DNA of 30,094 nt, taken from positions 1-30,094 of IMG/VR virus record IMGVR_UViG_3300001341_000114; one strand, given 5' to 3'. The DNA is from a virus. The stretch's first letter is position 1, and the number at the start of each line of letters is the position of its first letter. Below the pieces are notes generated by a model that saw only the letters and a program-made list of their open reading frames with translations, was not told the origin of the DNA and did not search any database. Position numbers and translations under genes: made by a program. Below, in pieces: positions 7,437 through 15,360 of the stretch.

Positions 7437-8054
7437 ATGAAAGCCATTGCAAAGATCCAAGTGCTGAAACGGGGTGCAGCGCTTGACGATGCCAGCTATC
7501 GCGATCTGCTCGAACGCGAGACCGGCAAACGCTCTTCGAAAGGCATGTCCGATGCCGAGCATCTGAAGGTGATTTCCGCGTTGGAAGCGCTGCCTTCCGT
7601 TAAGGATGTAAGCAAGGTCACCGGTCCGTTTGCCAGGAAACTGCAGGCGCTCTGGATTGCCGGCTACAATCTCGACGTCATCCACGACAAGTCCGACAAG
7701 GCGATGATCAGCTTTCTAAAGCGCCAGACTGGCCTTGATCATCATCGGTTCCTTCGCGAGGGTGCGGACGCGACCAAAGCGATCGACGGATTGAAACTCT
7801 GGATCCGGCGCAGGACACAGAACTACGAGCTGTTCACTCAACATGGCCAAGCGCCCTTGATGAATGACTTCCGGTTTCAGGTCTGCATTCACATCTGGTC
7901 TGAACTTGTGAAACAAGACCGCGCTCCGGGCAGTACGTTGACCGGTTGGCTGCTCGGGCGGGTCGAGCATGAGGACATGTACAAATTCTCGAGCAACGAC
8001 TGGATCTTTGCCATGAACACGCTCGGTGAGCTGTATCGGTCGGGACGGAAATGA
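7437..8054 (+). CDS. gemA: GemA/gp16 family regulatory protein (DUF1018)
   Basis: This 205-residue protein matches the GemA/Gp16 (DUF1018) family: start MKAIAKIQVLKRG, the segment DDASYRDLLERETGKRSS at about residues 16-33, and the helix ALWIAGYNLDVI in the middle. Mu GemA alters host gene expression and DNA supercoiling; the biochemical mechanism is poorly defined. The start has AAGGA at 7425-7429. Residues after about 85 include tryptophan-containing helices (LKLWIRRRTQNYELF) and a C-terminal stretch with HIWSELVKQ. The stop overlaps the Mor-like start (ATGA at 8051-8054). Confidence 0.9.
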   Translation: MKAIAKIQVLKRGAALDDASYRDLLERETGKRSSKGMSDAEHLKVISALEALPSVKDVSKVTGPFARKLQALWIAGYNLDVIHDKSDKAMISFLKRQTGLDHHRFLREGADATKAIDGLKLWIRRRTQNYELFTQHGQAPLMNDFRFQVCIHIWSELVKQDRAPGSTLTGWLLGRVEHEDMYKFSSNDWIFAMNTLGELYRSGRK

Positions 8055-8404
8055 CCCGCGACGTTCCGGCCCATATTGAAACTTATGTCGAGGTTCTTGG
8101 TGAGGATCTTGCCATCGAGTTCTTTTTGCAGTTTGGCGGCTCTGAAGTCTATTTCTCAAAGTCACCACGCAACGCGATGATGGTGGGTTTGACGGGCCGC
8201 GAAAAAGCGGTAATGCTCTCTGAATATGTCGGACCGGGGCACGTCCGTGTGCCGATCCCCAAACAGTGGATAGCTTCTGTGTTGCTGGAGCGTGGACATA
8301 GCAAGGCGGACATCGCCCGCACGCTCCATGCGGATCAGACCACTGTTCGCCGGTGGCTCGCCAAGGCTCCGGACAAGAACCAACTCTCCCTTTTCGACAC
8401 CTGA
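8051..8404 (+). CDS. mor: Mor/C-family late-gene transcription activator
   Basis: A 117-residue activator of the Mor family, which in Mu turns on the middle promoter. It has the beta-strand signature FGGSEVYF at about residues 28-35, corresponding to the GG-x-VY strand by which Mor dimerises and inserts into DNA. A C-terminal helix-turn-helix follows (KADIARTLHADQTTVRRWLA at 85-104). It is coupled to gemA by an ATGA overlap and is the last early gene; the next 109 bases are a noncoding leader that could hold its target. The last seven residues (QLSLFDT) match the bacterial sliding-clamp-binding pentamer, which I have not seen described for this family. Confidence 0.85.
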   Translation: MTRDVPAHIETYVEVLGEDLAIEFFLQFGGSEVYFSKSPRNAMMVGLTGREKAVMLSEYVGPGHVRVPIPKQWIASVLLERGHSKADIARTLHADQTTVRRWLAKAPDKNQLSLFDT

Positions 8405-8408
8405 TCGG

Positions 8409-8426
8409 CCCACGCACCTGCGTGGG
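8409..8426. repeat. 18-bp palindrome, copy 1 (CCCACGCA-CC-TGCGTGGG)
   Basis: Two perfect eight-base arms around a two-base spacer. The same arms occur again at 15552-15569 in the other main noncoding gap, and I did not find them elsewhere. No T tract follows, so it is not a normal intrinsic terminator here. A dimeric-protein operator or an RNA hairpin with an ACCT loop are both possible. Confidence 0.7.
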
Positions 8427-8456
8427 CGGAACGAAATCCCGAAATTCGCCATCCTT

Positions 8457-8505
8457 GCTTGCATTCGCAGCGACACGCGCTGCCTCTCTCCACTCCAATG
8501 CAAGC
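8457..8505 (+). promoter_or_regulatory. Structured mRNA leader of the endolysin gene
   Basis: The outer arms GCTTGCATT (8457-8465) and AATGCAAGC (8497-8505) are perfectly complementary. An inner stem GCAGCG (8467-8472) with CGCTGC (8478-8483) lies within the loop. The outer stem ends one base before the GCAGG ribosome site (8506-8510), and the ATG is at 8514, so folding could limit or time endolysin translation. Confidence 0.45.
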
Positions 8506-8513
8506 GCAGGATC

Positions 8514-9716
8514 ATGAACGACATAGTTTCCAAACTCCGGCAAGGTGGCGGCACGCAAAGCGACGGCGCTGTTATCAAACTCGCTGCAGTCCGCATGCAG
8601 GCCGAGGAAGCCGTCCTGCAGGCGATCATCGAAGTTGAGAGCGCAGGCCGCCCATACGACGACAAAGGCCGGCTGATCATCCTCACTGAAAAACACGTCT
8701 TCTGGCGGGAGCTGCCGCAGATCCTTCGCGCCAAGGCCCAACGGCTGGGACTTGCCGTCAAAAAGTGGAGCCGGGCGAACTACAACGGTCTTGGTGGCTC
8801 AGGATCCGACGCCCGTTGGGATCGGCTTGAGGCAATGGCTGATCTCCACGAGACGGCCGGGCTTCGCTCAGCTTCCTATGGTGGCCCTCAGATCATGGGC
8901 TTCAATGCGGAGCTGTGCGGCTATCCGAGCGTTCAGGAATTCGTTCTTGCGTTTGCCGAGAACGAAGCGAACCAGGCAGAGGCCTTCCTGACCTATCTGG
9001 AAAAGGTCGGTCTGCTGCAAGCGATCCGAACCAAGGACTTCCGGGCGATCGCCAGACGATACAACGGCCCTGGTCAGGTCTCCCGCTACGCCGGGATGAT
9101 GCAAGCAGCCTATAAGCGGATCACCGGCCGCTCCGCTGTTTCGACAGAGCAGACTGGCTTCCTTCGCCTCGGCTCTGAGGGCTACCGGGTGAAAGCGCTG
9201 CAGGAGCGTCTTGTCGCGCTTGGCTATCATGTCAAACCGGACAGTGATTTCGGGCCCGCCACGCGCCGTCAGCTCATCGCGTTTCAGGTGGACAATGGCC
9301 TTGCCGCCGATGGTGTCGTCGGGCCCATTACCAGCGAAGCGCTCGAAACCGCGGTTCCGATAAACGCGCAACCAGGTGGAACGCGCGAGAACATGACCGT
9401 CAAGGATCTGCGCAAGTCCGGATCCCAGACGGTCAAGCAGGCAGACCGGCTGACGAATCTAGGTGTCGTTGGCATGGCGATCGGCGCGATCGGCGAGATG
9501 CTCGGCATTTCGCATCTGACCAGCAACGTGAAAACCCTGCAGGATGTCACCGCGATCATCCAGCAGGTTTCCGCGTCGATCGACCCGGTGTTCGCTCTGA
9601 TTGGTGACAACAAATTTCTAGCGATCCTTGCGATCGGGGGCGCGGTTGTCTTCCTTGCGCACAAGATCAAGCAGCGCCGGCTCCACGACGCGAAGGAATG
9701 GAGGCACATCGGTTGA
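8514..9716 (+). CDS. Endolysin: N-acetylmuramidase with PG-binding domain and C-terminal membrane helix
   Basis: A 400-residue cell-wall hydrolase. Residues about 30-205 are an N-acetylmuramidase (DUF3380-type) domain with the catalytic-glutamate segment IIEVESAGRPY (38-48) and the family motifs ILTEKHVFWREL and SYGGPQIMGFN (121-131). Residues about 215-280 form a PG_binding_1 domain (RLGSEGYRVKALQERL ... DFGPATRRQLIAFQ). The C-terminal part has a hydrophobic helix at about 314-332 and a clear membrane segment at 367-383 followed by KIKQRR. The enzyme therefore seems membrane-tethered at its C-terminus, unusual for a phage endolysin. The start at 8514 follows GCAGG; a longer reading would run back through the Mor gene. 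There is no N-terminal signal. Confidence 0.88.
   Translation: MNDIVSKLRQGGGTQSDGAVIKLAAVRMQAEEAVLQAIIEVESAGRPYDDKGRLIILTEKHVFWRELPQILRAKAQRLGLAVKKWSRANYNGLGGSGSDARWDRLEAMADLHETAGLRSASYGGPQIMGFNAELCGYPSVQEFVLAFAENEANQAEAFLTYLEKVGLLQAIRTKDFRAIARRYNGPGQVSRYAGMMQAAYKRITGRSAVSTEQTGFLRLGSEGYRVKALQERLVALGYHVKPDSDFGPATRRQLIAFQVDNGLAADGVVGPITSEALETAVPINAQPGGTRENMTVKDLRKSGSQTVKQADRLTNLGVVGMAIGAIGEMLGISHLTSNVKTLQDVTAIIQQVSASIDPVFALIGDNKFLAILAIGGAVVFLAHKIKQRRLHDAKEWRHIG
9700..9704 (+). promoter_or_regulatory. Ribosome site deciding a TTG start
   Basis: GGAGG lies eight bases before TTG 9713, whereas the nearby ATG at 9698 overlaps this motif and has only GAAGGA directly abutting it. This favours the TTG start, which overlaps the endolysin stop as TTGA. 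Confidence 0.5.
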
Positions 9717-10105
9717 CCTTCCTGCTGTCCTTCATTCTCAAGTTCGCCAGCTCCGGCCTGGTCGACAAGGCACTGGGTTATATGGAGCGCAAAGCTGCGC
9801 TTCAGAATGATCGCGAACGGATCAAGTCTGAGACCACGATCGAGGTCATTCGTTCTGCTGTCGAAGAAACCCGGATCATGGCCGATCTGCAAAAGTCGAA
9901 GTTCCAGTATCTCCCGTATTGGATCTTTGCAGGGCTGTTCGTATTCCCGCTCGGCTTTTGGTGGGCGGCGGTCATCATGGACAGCGTCTTTCTGTTCGGC
10001 TGGGGTGTCGCCACGGTCCCTATCCTAGAAGACTGGGGCGGTCAGATGATCCGCTGGCTCTTCTATACCGGCACCGTTGTCGGCGCGATCAAGATGCTGA
10101 GGTAG
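9713..10105 (+). CDS. Holin-like membrane protein
   Basis: A 130-residue membrane protein directly downstream of the endolysin. It has a hydrophobic N-terminus (residues 2-17), a charged helical middle (23-62, RKAALQNDRERIKSE onward), then a long hydrophobic block at about 67-100 and another at 111-127. The three-segment layout next to an endolysin suggests a holin, possibly of the gene-transfer-agent 3TM type, but I cannot prove the family. The TTG start at 9713 overlaps the endolysin TGA and has GGAGG eight bases upstream. An ATG at 9698 would add five residues. Confidence 0.65.
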   Translation: MTFLLSFILKFASSGLVDKALGYMERKAALQNDRERIKSETTIEVIRSAVEETRIMADLQKSKFQYLPYWIFAGLFVFPLGFWWAAVIMDSVFLFGWGVATVPILEDWGGQMIRWLFYTGTVVGAIKMLR

Positions 10106-10112
10106 CGCCAGC

Positions 10113-10436
10113 ATGTTGGAAGATGCAAAGAACTGGGCCGGTCTGATTGCGCTGCTCTTTTCGATCGGCGGCATTGCCTATTCATTTCTGACGGCCGGCT
10201 CCAAGAGCAATTCGGAAGAACTGAAAGCCGTCAGCACGAAGCTGATTGAGCTGGACCGGCGCGTCCAGGCAGCCGAAAGCGAGCTGAACCACATGCCCGC
10301 CAAAGACGACGTCGTAGAACTCAAGGTGTCCATGGCCGAACTGAAAGGCACGGTGAACAGCCTGATTGAGGGCTTGTCCGGTGTCTCCCGAACCGTTCGC
10401 CGGGTCGAGGACTATCTCATGAAGGAGGGCAAATAG
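10113..10436 (+). CDS. DUF2730 family membrane-anchored coiled-coil protein
   Basis: A 107-residue protein of the DUF2730 (Mu gp25-like) family, always found near the lysis and terminase genes of Mu-like phages. It has one N-terminal membrane helix (residues about 7-27, WAGLIALLFSIGGIAYSFL) and then a long charged coiled coil (about 34-100) ending KEGK. The role may be in lysis (spanin-like) or early assembly; neither is established. Its stop at 10434-10436 is directly followed by the GTG start of the next gene. Confidence 0.85.
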   Translation: MLEDAKNWAGLIALLFSIGGIAYSFLTAGSKSNSEELKAVSTKLIELDRRVQAAESELNHMPAKDDVVELKVSMAELKGTVNSLIEGLSGVSRTVRRVEDYLMKEGK

Positions 10437-10733
10437 GTGAGCTATTCGGAACACGCGACGGCTGACTTTCGCCTGACAATCCTCAAGGCGCTTGCAACCG
10501 AGGATGACCACCGTCTGAATGAAACGCTGATCGAGAAGATACTTGAGAGCTTCGGGCATTCAAAGTCCCGCGACTATCTGCGCACGCAGCTCAAAAAGCT
10601 TGAGGATCTTGGTGCGGTCAGACTGACAGAACCCGGATCCGTCTACGTTGCCGAGCTGCTGCGGCCGGGCCTCGATCATGTCGAGCGCCGAGCCTTTCTT
10701 GAAGGCGTCCTGAAACCCTCACTCGGGGGCTGA
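10437..10733 (+). CDS. Mu gp26-like winged-helix protein
   Basis: A 98-residue protein starting with GTG immediately after the DUF2730 stop and supported by GGAGG at 10423-10427. The pattern FRLTILKALATEDDHRLNETLIEK, followed by SRDYLRTQLKKLEDLGAV and RLTEPGSVYVAEL, is a winged helix (about residues 11-80). It matches the small ArsR-like proteins found at the Mu gp26 position just before the terminase genes. It may bind DNA during packaging initiation; this is inferred from position. It ends one base before the small terminase ATG. Confidence 0.8.
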   Translation: MSYSEHATADFRLTILKALATEDDHRLNETLIEKILESFGHSKSRDYLRTQLKKLEDLGAVRLTEPGSVYVAELLRPGLDHVERRAFLEGVLKPSLGG

Positions 10734-10734
10734 T

Positions 10735-11325
10735 ATGGCCAGACAAGGACGCGGACGCCTTTCCGCCATCGAACAGCTTCCACCCGAATGCGACAGCACC
10801 ATCGTCTGGGCCGCCAATGAGCTGCGCGGCCGGGATCGGACGCAGAAGGAAATCTACGAGGAATTCTATCTGAAGCTTGAGCAGGTGCAGAAGGACTTCC
10901 GTGGTGAGCTTGAGTTTTCGATCCCGTCCATGTCCGCCTTCAACCGCTATTCGATCAAGCAGGCACATCTGACGCGGCGTCTGGAAGACACCAGATCGAT
11001 CGCCGCGTCGATCGCCGCGAACTTCGATGCTGAAGCCTCTGACGATCTGACGTTGATTGCGGCCGAGGCGATCAAGACGCTGACGTTCGAGCTGCTGACC
11101 GATGCCGGCGAAAGCGGGCTCGATCCGAAAGGGGCGATGAACTTGGCCAACGCGCTGCGTGCTGCCTGTCAGGCACAAGGGGTTTCGACGCAGCGCCGGC
11201 AGAAGGTCGAGAGGGAGTTTGCAGCCAAGACCAATGAGGCGGTCGACAAGATCGCCAAGGTCAAGGGGCTCACGGCCGAAACCGCTGAAGCCATCAAATC
11301 GCAGATCTTGGGCGTTACCTCATGA
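10735..11325 (+). CDS. Small terminase subunit (DUF3486, gp27-like)
   Basis: A 196-residue DUF3486 protein, the Mu-type small terminase that recognises the phage left end for headful packaging. The opening GRGRLSAIEQLPPECD (about residues 5-20), the segment RTQKEIYEEFYLKL (an HTH helix pair, about 35-48) and SMSAFNRYSIK (64-74) are characteristic. The C-terminal half is helical. It is directly upstream of the large subunit, which it overlaps by four bases (ATGA at 11322-11325), as expected for a packaging pair. Confidence 0.88.
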   Translation: MARQGRGRLSAIEQLPPECDSTIVWAANELRGRDRTQKEIYEEFYLKLEQVQKDFRGELEFSIPSMSAFNRYSIKQAHLTRRLEDTRSIAASIAANFDAEASDDLTLIAAEAIKTLTFELLTDAGESGLDPKGAMNLANALRAACQAQGVSTQRRQKVEREFAAKTNEAVDKIAKVKGLTAETAEAIKSQILGVTS

Positions 11326-12980
11326 ATGCGCCAATCTCCAAGGAAGAATGGCAAAAGCTCCGCAGCGAGACCGTCACAGCGATTGATGACATTGCCGACC
11401 AGGTTGGACTTCCGAACGTCTTGCTTGGCTACCAGTCGAAGGCCGTGGGCCTGCTCGATACCACGGGGATTGAGGTTCTCTTTATCGAGAAGTCGCGCCG
11501 GATCGGTATGACATGGGGCCTTGCCTCCTATGCAGCGCTCAAGGCAGCAAGGAGCAAGAAGGCCGGCGGCTGTGACGCCATGTACATCTCCTATAGCCAA
11601 GAGATGACCCGCGAGTTCATTGATGCCTGTGCCATGTGGGCCCGCGCTTTTGCGATGGCAGCGATCTCACAGGACGAATTTCTGTTCGAGGACACGGATC
11701 CGGGCAACCCGGACGAGACCCGCCACATTCAGGCCTTCCGGATCCGGTTCGCATCCGGCTTTGAGATCCTGGCTCTATCATCCGCGCCGCGATCGCTGCG
11801 CGGCAAGCAGGGCCTCGTCATCATTGATGAGGCCGCCTTTGTCGAGAACCTCAAAGAGTTGCTTAAGGCCGCCATGGCCTTCCTTATGTGGGGTGGTCAG
11901 GTTGTCGTGTGCTCGACCCATGACGGGACGGAGAACGAGTTCAACGTTCAGATCCAGGACATTCTTTCCGAGCGATCGCCCTATGCGCATATGCATGTTG
12001 ATCTCGATCACGCCCTGAAGGACGGGCTCTATGAGCGGATCTGTCTCGTCCAGGACAAGGAGTGGACCCCGGAAGGCGAAGCCGAGTGGCGGCAGAAGAT
12101 CATCGACTTCTATGGAGACGGTGCCGACGAAGAGCTTTTCTGTATTCCCTCGCAGGGCACAGGTGCCTGGTTGCCGGAACCGCTGATCGAAGCGCGCATG
12201 AAGGAAGACGCCGAAGTTCTCCGTCTGGAGCTGCCGGCCAACTATCTGCACCTTAGTCACCTGCAGCAGGCGATGCTGATCGCACCGTTTATGGGCAAGC
12301 TTGCGGCCGCGCTCAAAAAGCTGCCCGACGATGTGCTGTATTCGTTCGGCTTCGATTTCGGCCGCGTTGCAGACTTGACGGTTGGAAGTCTACTGGCAAT
12401 CGAAATGAACCTGACCCGTCGTGAATGCTTGTCCTTTGAACTTCGCAACGTTCCAGGCAAAGAGCAGAAGATCATCACCAGGATGATATTGGACGCGGTT
12501 CGATCGCGCCTGGTTGGTGCCGCGTTTGACGCCACGGGCATGGGCTGGACCGTCGCAGAAGACATGGGCCGGATCTTTGGGCTGCGTGAGGATCCGGAAG
12601 GTGCCGGCCTGATCATGCCGATCCATTTCTCCGAAAGCTGGTACCGGACCGAAATGCCGCCCCTAAAAGCGGCCTTTGAAGACGACAAGATTTCGCTCCT
12701 GGTCGACCGGGAACATGTCAACGACCTTCGCTCTGTAAAGCTGATCAGAGGCATTCCGCGTGTTCCACCGGTGCGCGAAGGCGAGAAGGGCAAGAAGCGG
12801 CACGGCGACTATGCGATCGCGCTGGCGCTTGCTCACTTCGCAAGTCGAATGCAGTGGCGGGAATTCGACTACACACCTGTCCCGGCACCTGCCGGCCGCT
12901 TCGACGAAACGACCGACTTTGGCCATGACGACAGCCCCTATCGCATGGGCACCATGCGCCGCTCGAAAGGGATCTTCTGA
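11322..12980 (+). CDS. Large terminase (gp28-like ATPase/nuclease)
   Basis: The 552-residue DNA-packaging motor. The ATPase half has a Mu-type Walker A variant, EKSRRIGMTW (residues 56-65), and Walker B LVIIDEAAF (165-173) with E170 as catalytic acid. The nuclease half carries the acidic residues expected of an RNase H-like fold: D345 and D351 in FGFDFGRVADLT, D403 in AAFDATGMGW and D496 in KRHGDYAIALAL. Length and motif order match Mu gp28. It overlaps the portal gene by one base (TGATGG at 12978-12983). Confidence 0.93.
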   Translation: MNAPISKEEWQKLRSETVTAIDDIADQVGLPNVLLGYQSKAVGLLDTTGIEVLFIEKSRRIGMTWGLASYAALKAARSKKAGGCDAMYISYSQEMTREFIDACAMWARAFAMAAISQDEFLFEDTDPGNPDETRHIQAFRIRFASGFEILALSSAPRSLRGKQGLVIIDEAAFVENLKELLKAAMAFLMWGGQVVVCSTHDGTENEFNVQIQDILSERSPYAHMHVDLDHALKDGLYERICLVQDKEWTPEGEAEWRQKIIDFYGDGADEELFCIPSQGTGAWLPEPLIEARMKEDAEVLRLELPANYLHLSHLQQAMLIAPFMGKLAAALKKLPDDVLYSFGFDFGRVADLTVGSLLAIEMNLTRRECLSFELRNVPGKEQKIITRMILDAVRSRLVGAAFDATGMGWTVAEDMGRIFGLREDPEGAGLIMPIHFSESWYRTEMPPLKAAFEDDKISLLVDREHVNDLRSVKLIRGIPRVPPVREGEKGKKRHGDYAIALALAHFASRMQWREFDYTPVPAPAGRFDETTDFGHDDSPYRMGTMRRSKGIF

Positions 12981-14572
12981 TGGCACGCACCCAACTTGTT
13001 GACCAGTATGGCCGTCCGGTCTCATCCCGGAACCTGAAGTCTGAGCAGGCTGGCGCAGCCGTCCAGGCAATCCACCGCTCTAGTGCTCTGCATCCTGCCA
13101 GTGGCCTGACACCGCCGCGCCTTGCCCGGATCCTGAGGGACAGCATTGACGGGGATCCTGAGCCGTACCTTGCGCTTGCCGAGGACATGGAAGAGCGCAA
13201 CGAACACTATGCCGGTGTGCTCGGGACCAGAAAGCGGCAGGTTGCCAATCTGGAGATTGTCGTCGAAGCAGCGAGCGACAAGGCCGAAGACGTTCGAGAC
13301 GCGGATCTCGTTCGGGAGATCGTCGAGCGGGATGTCTTCCGTGATGAGCTTGTCGACATTCTGGATGCGATCGGAAAAGGGTTTTCGGCAACCGAGATCC
13401 TGTGGGACACCTCGGAAAGTCAGTGGCGTCCGAAGGCGTTCAAGTGGCGGGATCCGCGATGGTTCCGGTTCGATGACGATGATCCCGAAAAGCTATTGCT
13501 GCGGGGCCCGACCGGTGACGAGCCGCTCAAGCCTTACGGCTGGATAACGCACTTCGGAAAGGCGAAGTCGGGACTGCCTATCCGTGGCGGTTTGGCACGC
13601 GGTGCGGCATGGGCTTTCCTCTTCAAGTCCTTCACCATCAAGGACTGGGCGATCTTCTGCGAGACCTATGGCCAACCCCTGAGGCTCGGTAAGTATGGAC
13701 CAGGGGCAACGGACGACGACAAGGCCAACCTGATGCGTGCTGTTGCCGGCATCGGGACCGACTTCGCCGCGATCGTGCCCGAAGGCATGGTGATTGAGTT
13801 CATCGAAGCCAAGTTGAGCGGCAACCACGAGCTTTATGAAAAGCGGGCGAACTGGTTTGATCAGCAAACGTCCAAACTTGTGTTGGGGCAGACCCAGACC
13901 ACCGATGCGACGGCTGGCGGTTATGCGACCTCTAAGGTGCATGACGGCGTGCGCGAGGACATCGAGCAGGCGGACAGCAGGCAGATCAGCGCCACCTTGA
14001 ACCGCGACCTGGTCAAACCTCTGGTGAGCCTCAACCACGGCCCGCGCGCCAAGTATCCGCTGATCAAGATCGGCCGTCCGGACGAAGTGGACGTCAAGCT
14101 ACTGGTCGACAACGTTGCCAAGCTTGTCCCACTCGGACTGAAGGTCGGCATGTCGACCATGCGTGACAAGATCGGTGTGCCGGATCCCGATGACGACGAG
14201 GAATTGTTGGTGCCGCCGTCTGCCGCGAACCAAAAGGAAGAAGATCCGGAGCCTGAGGAAACCGAGGGTGGGGGCGACAGTCCCAAACCGGGCAGGGCGA
14301 TGGCTTTCCGCTCTGCGCCGGCACAGCGGCCACCCGATGCCTTCGAGCGTGCGATCGACGGGATCCTCGTCGACGAAGGCTGGATGCCGCTTGTCGAACC
14401 GATCGTTGGCGGACTTGAGGAAGAACTTGCCGAGGCGACCTCGATCGAGGAAGCCCGTGCGATCTTCCAGCGGCGACTGGAGACCATGGGGGTCGGCCCG
14501 CTCGCTGACAAGCTTGCACAGGCAAGCTTTGCCGCCCGGATCTCTGGGGAAGTCGGTGAGGAGACGGACTGA
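12980..14572 (+). CDS. Portal protein (DUF935, gp29-like)
   Basis: The 530-residue portal forms the ring at the head vertex through which DNA enters and leaves. The family signatures are visible: RLARILRDSIDGDPEPYLALAEDM near residues 50-73, NEHYAGVLGTRKRQV around 75-89, and KDWAIFCETYGQPLRLGKY around 222-240. The C-terminal 100 residues begin with an acidic, proline-rich linker (about 410-440) followed by helices ending SGEVGEETD. It follows the terminase with a one-base overlap and precedes the F-like gene by two bases. Confidence 0.93.
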   Translation: MARTQLVDQYGRPVSSRNLKSEQAGAAVQAIHRSSALHPASGLTPPRLARILRDSIDGDPEPYLALAEDMEERNEHYAGVLGTRKRQVANLEIVVEAASDKAEDVRDADLVREIVERDVFRDELVDILDAIGKGFSATEILWDTSESQWRPKAFKWRDPRWFRFDDDDPEKLLLRGPTGDEPLKPYGWITHFGKAKSGLPIRGGLARGAAWAFLFKSFTIKDWAIFCETYGQPLRLGKYGPGATDDDKANLMRAVAGIGTDFAAIVPEGMVIEFIEAKLSGNHELYEKRANWFDQQTSKLVLGQTQTTDATAGGYATSKVHDGVREDIEQADSRQISATLNRDLVKPLVSLNHGPRAKYPLIKIGRPDEVDVKLLVDNVAKLVPLGLKVGMSTMRDKIGVPDPDDDEELLVPPSAANQKEEDPEPEETEGGGDSPKPGRAMAFRSAPAQRPPDAFERAIDGILVDEGWMPLVEPIVGGLEEELAEATSIEEARAIFQRRLETMGVGPLADKLAQASFAARISGEVGEETD

Positions 14573-14574
14573 TC

Positions 14575-15360
14575 ATGCCGGCTGACTATTCACCCTTGCC
14601 ACCGCGTGCTGCAATCGCAGCCCTTCGGGCACGCGGCTTTACGCTCCAGCCTACCTTTGCTTGGCAGGATGTTTATGCTGAGGACCACGCGGCCATGTTC
14701 ACGGTCGCACGGTCAACGGGGCATGACATCTTGAGCGAGATCTGGAATGCGCTTTTAAAGGCCCTTGAGAACGGGGAAAGCTTCGCGACGTTTGCGCGGC
14801 GGATCAAACCGGAACTGGTTCGCAAGGGCTGGTGGGGCGAATCTATTGAAGAGGACCCGGCGACTGGCGAGCCGGTGAAAGTCCGCCTCGGTTCACTGCG
14901 CCGGCTGCGCACGATCTTCGATGCCAACATGAGCGTTTCTTATGCGGCCGGCCACTGGTCCATGGTCGAAAGCTTGCGGGGCAGTCGGCCGTTTCTTCGC
15001 TATGTCGCCGTGCAGGATGGTTTGACGAGGCCGGAACATCAGCGGCTCCACAACATCGTCTTGCCGATCGATGATCCGTTTTGGTCACTCTATGCGCCGC
15101 CCAACGGTTGGAACTGCCGTTGCACGGTCCAGAGCCTCAGTCAAAGCGATATCGACCAGCTTGTAAGGGAAGGCGAGGATCTGAAATTCGAAGCGCCGCC
15201 TATCTCGTTTCGCGAGTGGACGAACAAGCGAACGGGCGAAGTCAGGCAGATCCCGGACGGGATCGATCCGGGCTGGGATTACAATCCCGGTCAGGCCGGT
15301 CACCAGGCAACTATGGAAAAGCTTCTCCAGCGTGTTCCGCCCGAATTTCCAAACAATTGA
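14575..15360 (+). CDS. F: F-like minor head protein (gp30-like)
   Basis: A 261-residue protein of the Mu F / SPP1 gp7 head-morphogenesis family. It acts inside the procapsid with the portal. The C-terminal signature GWNCRCTVQSLS at about residues 177-188 is clear, preceded by LIVLP-type segment HNIVLPIDDPFWSLYAPP. The N-terminus starts with ALRARGFTLQPTFAWQDVYAEDHAAMFTVA-like helices (split here across residues about 14-45). It is shorter than Mu F (about 425) because it lacks an extra C-terminal domain. GAGGAG upstream at about 14557 serves the start. After it transcription units break with a 245-base noncoding gap. Confidence 0.88.
   Translation: MPADYSPLPPRAAIAALRARGFTLQPTFAWQDVYAEDHAAMFTVARSTGHDILSEIWNALLKALENGESFATFARRIKPELVRKGWWGESIEEDPATGEPVKVRLGSLRRLRTIFDANMSVSYAAGHWSMVESLRGSRPFLRYVAVQDGLTRPEHQRLHNIVLPIDDPFWSLYAPPNGWNCRCTVQSLSQSDIDQLVREGEDLKFEAPPISFREWTNKRTGEVRQIPDGIDPGWDYNPGQAGHQATMEKLLQRVPPEFPNN

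Larger units (their letters stand above)
8405..8513 (+). promoter_or_regulatory. Noncoding leader between Mor gene and lysis genes
   Basis: A 109-base gap and the likely start of the middle/late transcript. It holds an 18-bp palindrome (8409-8426) and a nested inverted repeat (8457-8505) just before the endolysin ribosome site. No sigma-70 -35/-10 pair stands out, which would suit a promoter that needs an activator of the Mor type. Confidence 0.5.

Noticed and set aside
8292-8513. N-terminal extension of the endolysin through the Mor gene
   Set aside because: It would overlap the recognised Mor-like gene and the noncoding leader; ATG 8514 starts just before the muramidase domain.
7716-8741. 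Minus-strand open frame of 341 codons across gemA, mor and the endolysin start
   Set aside because: It overlaps three recognised + strand genes and the leader, with no recognisable protein features.
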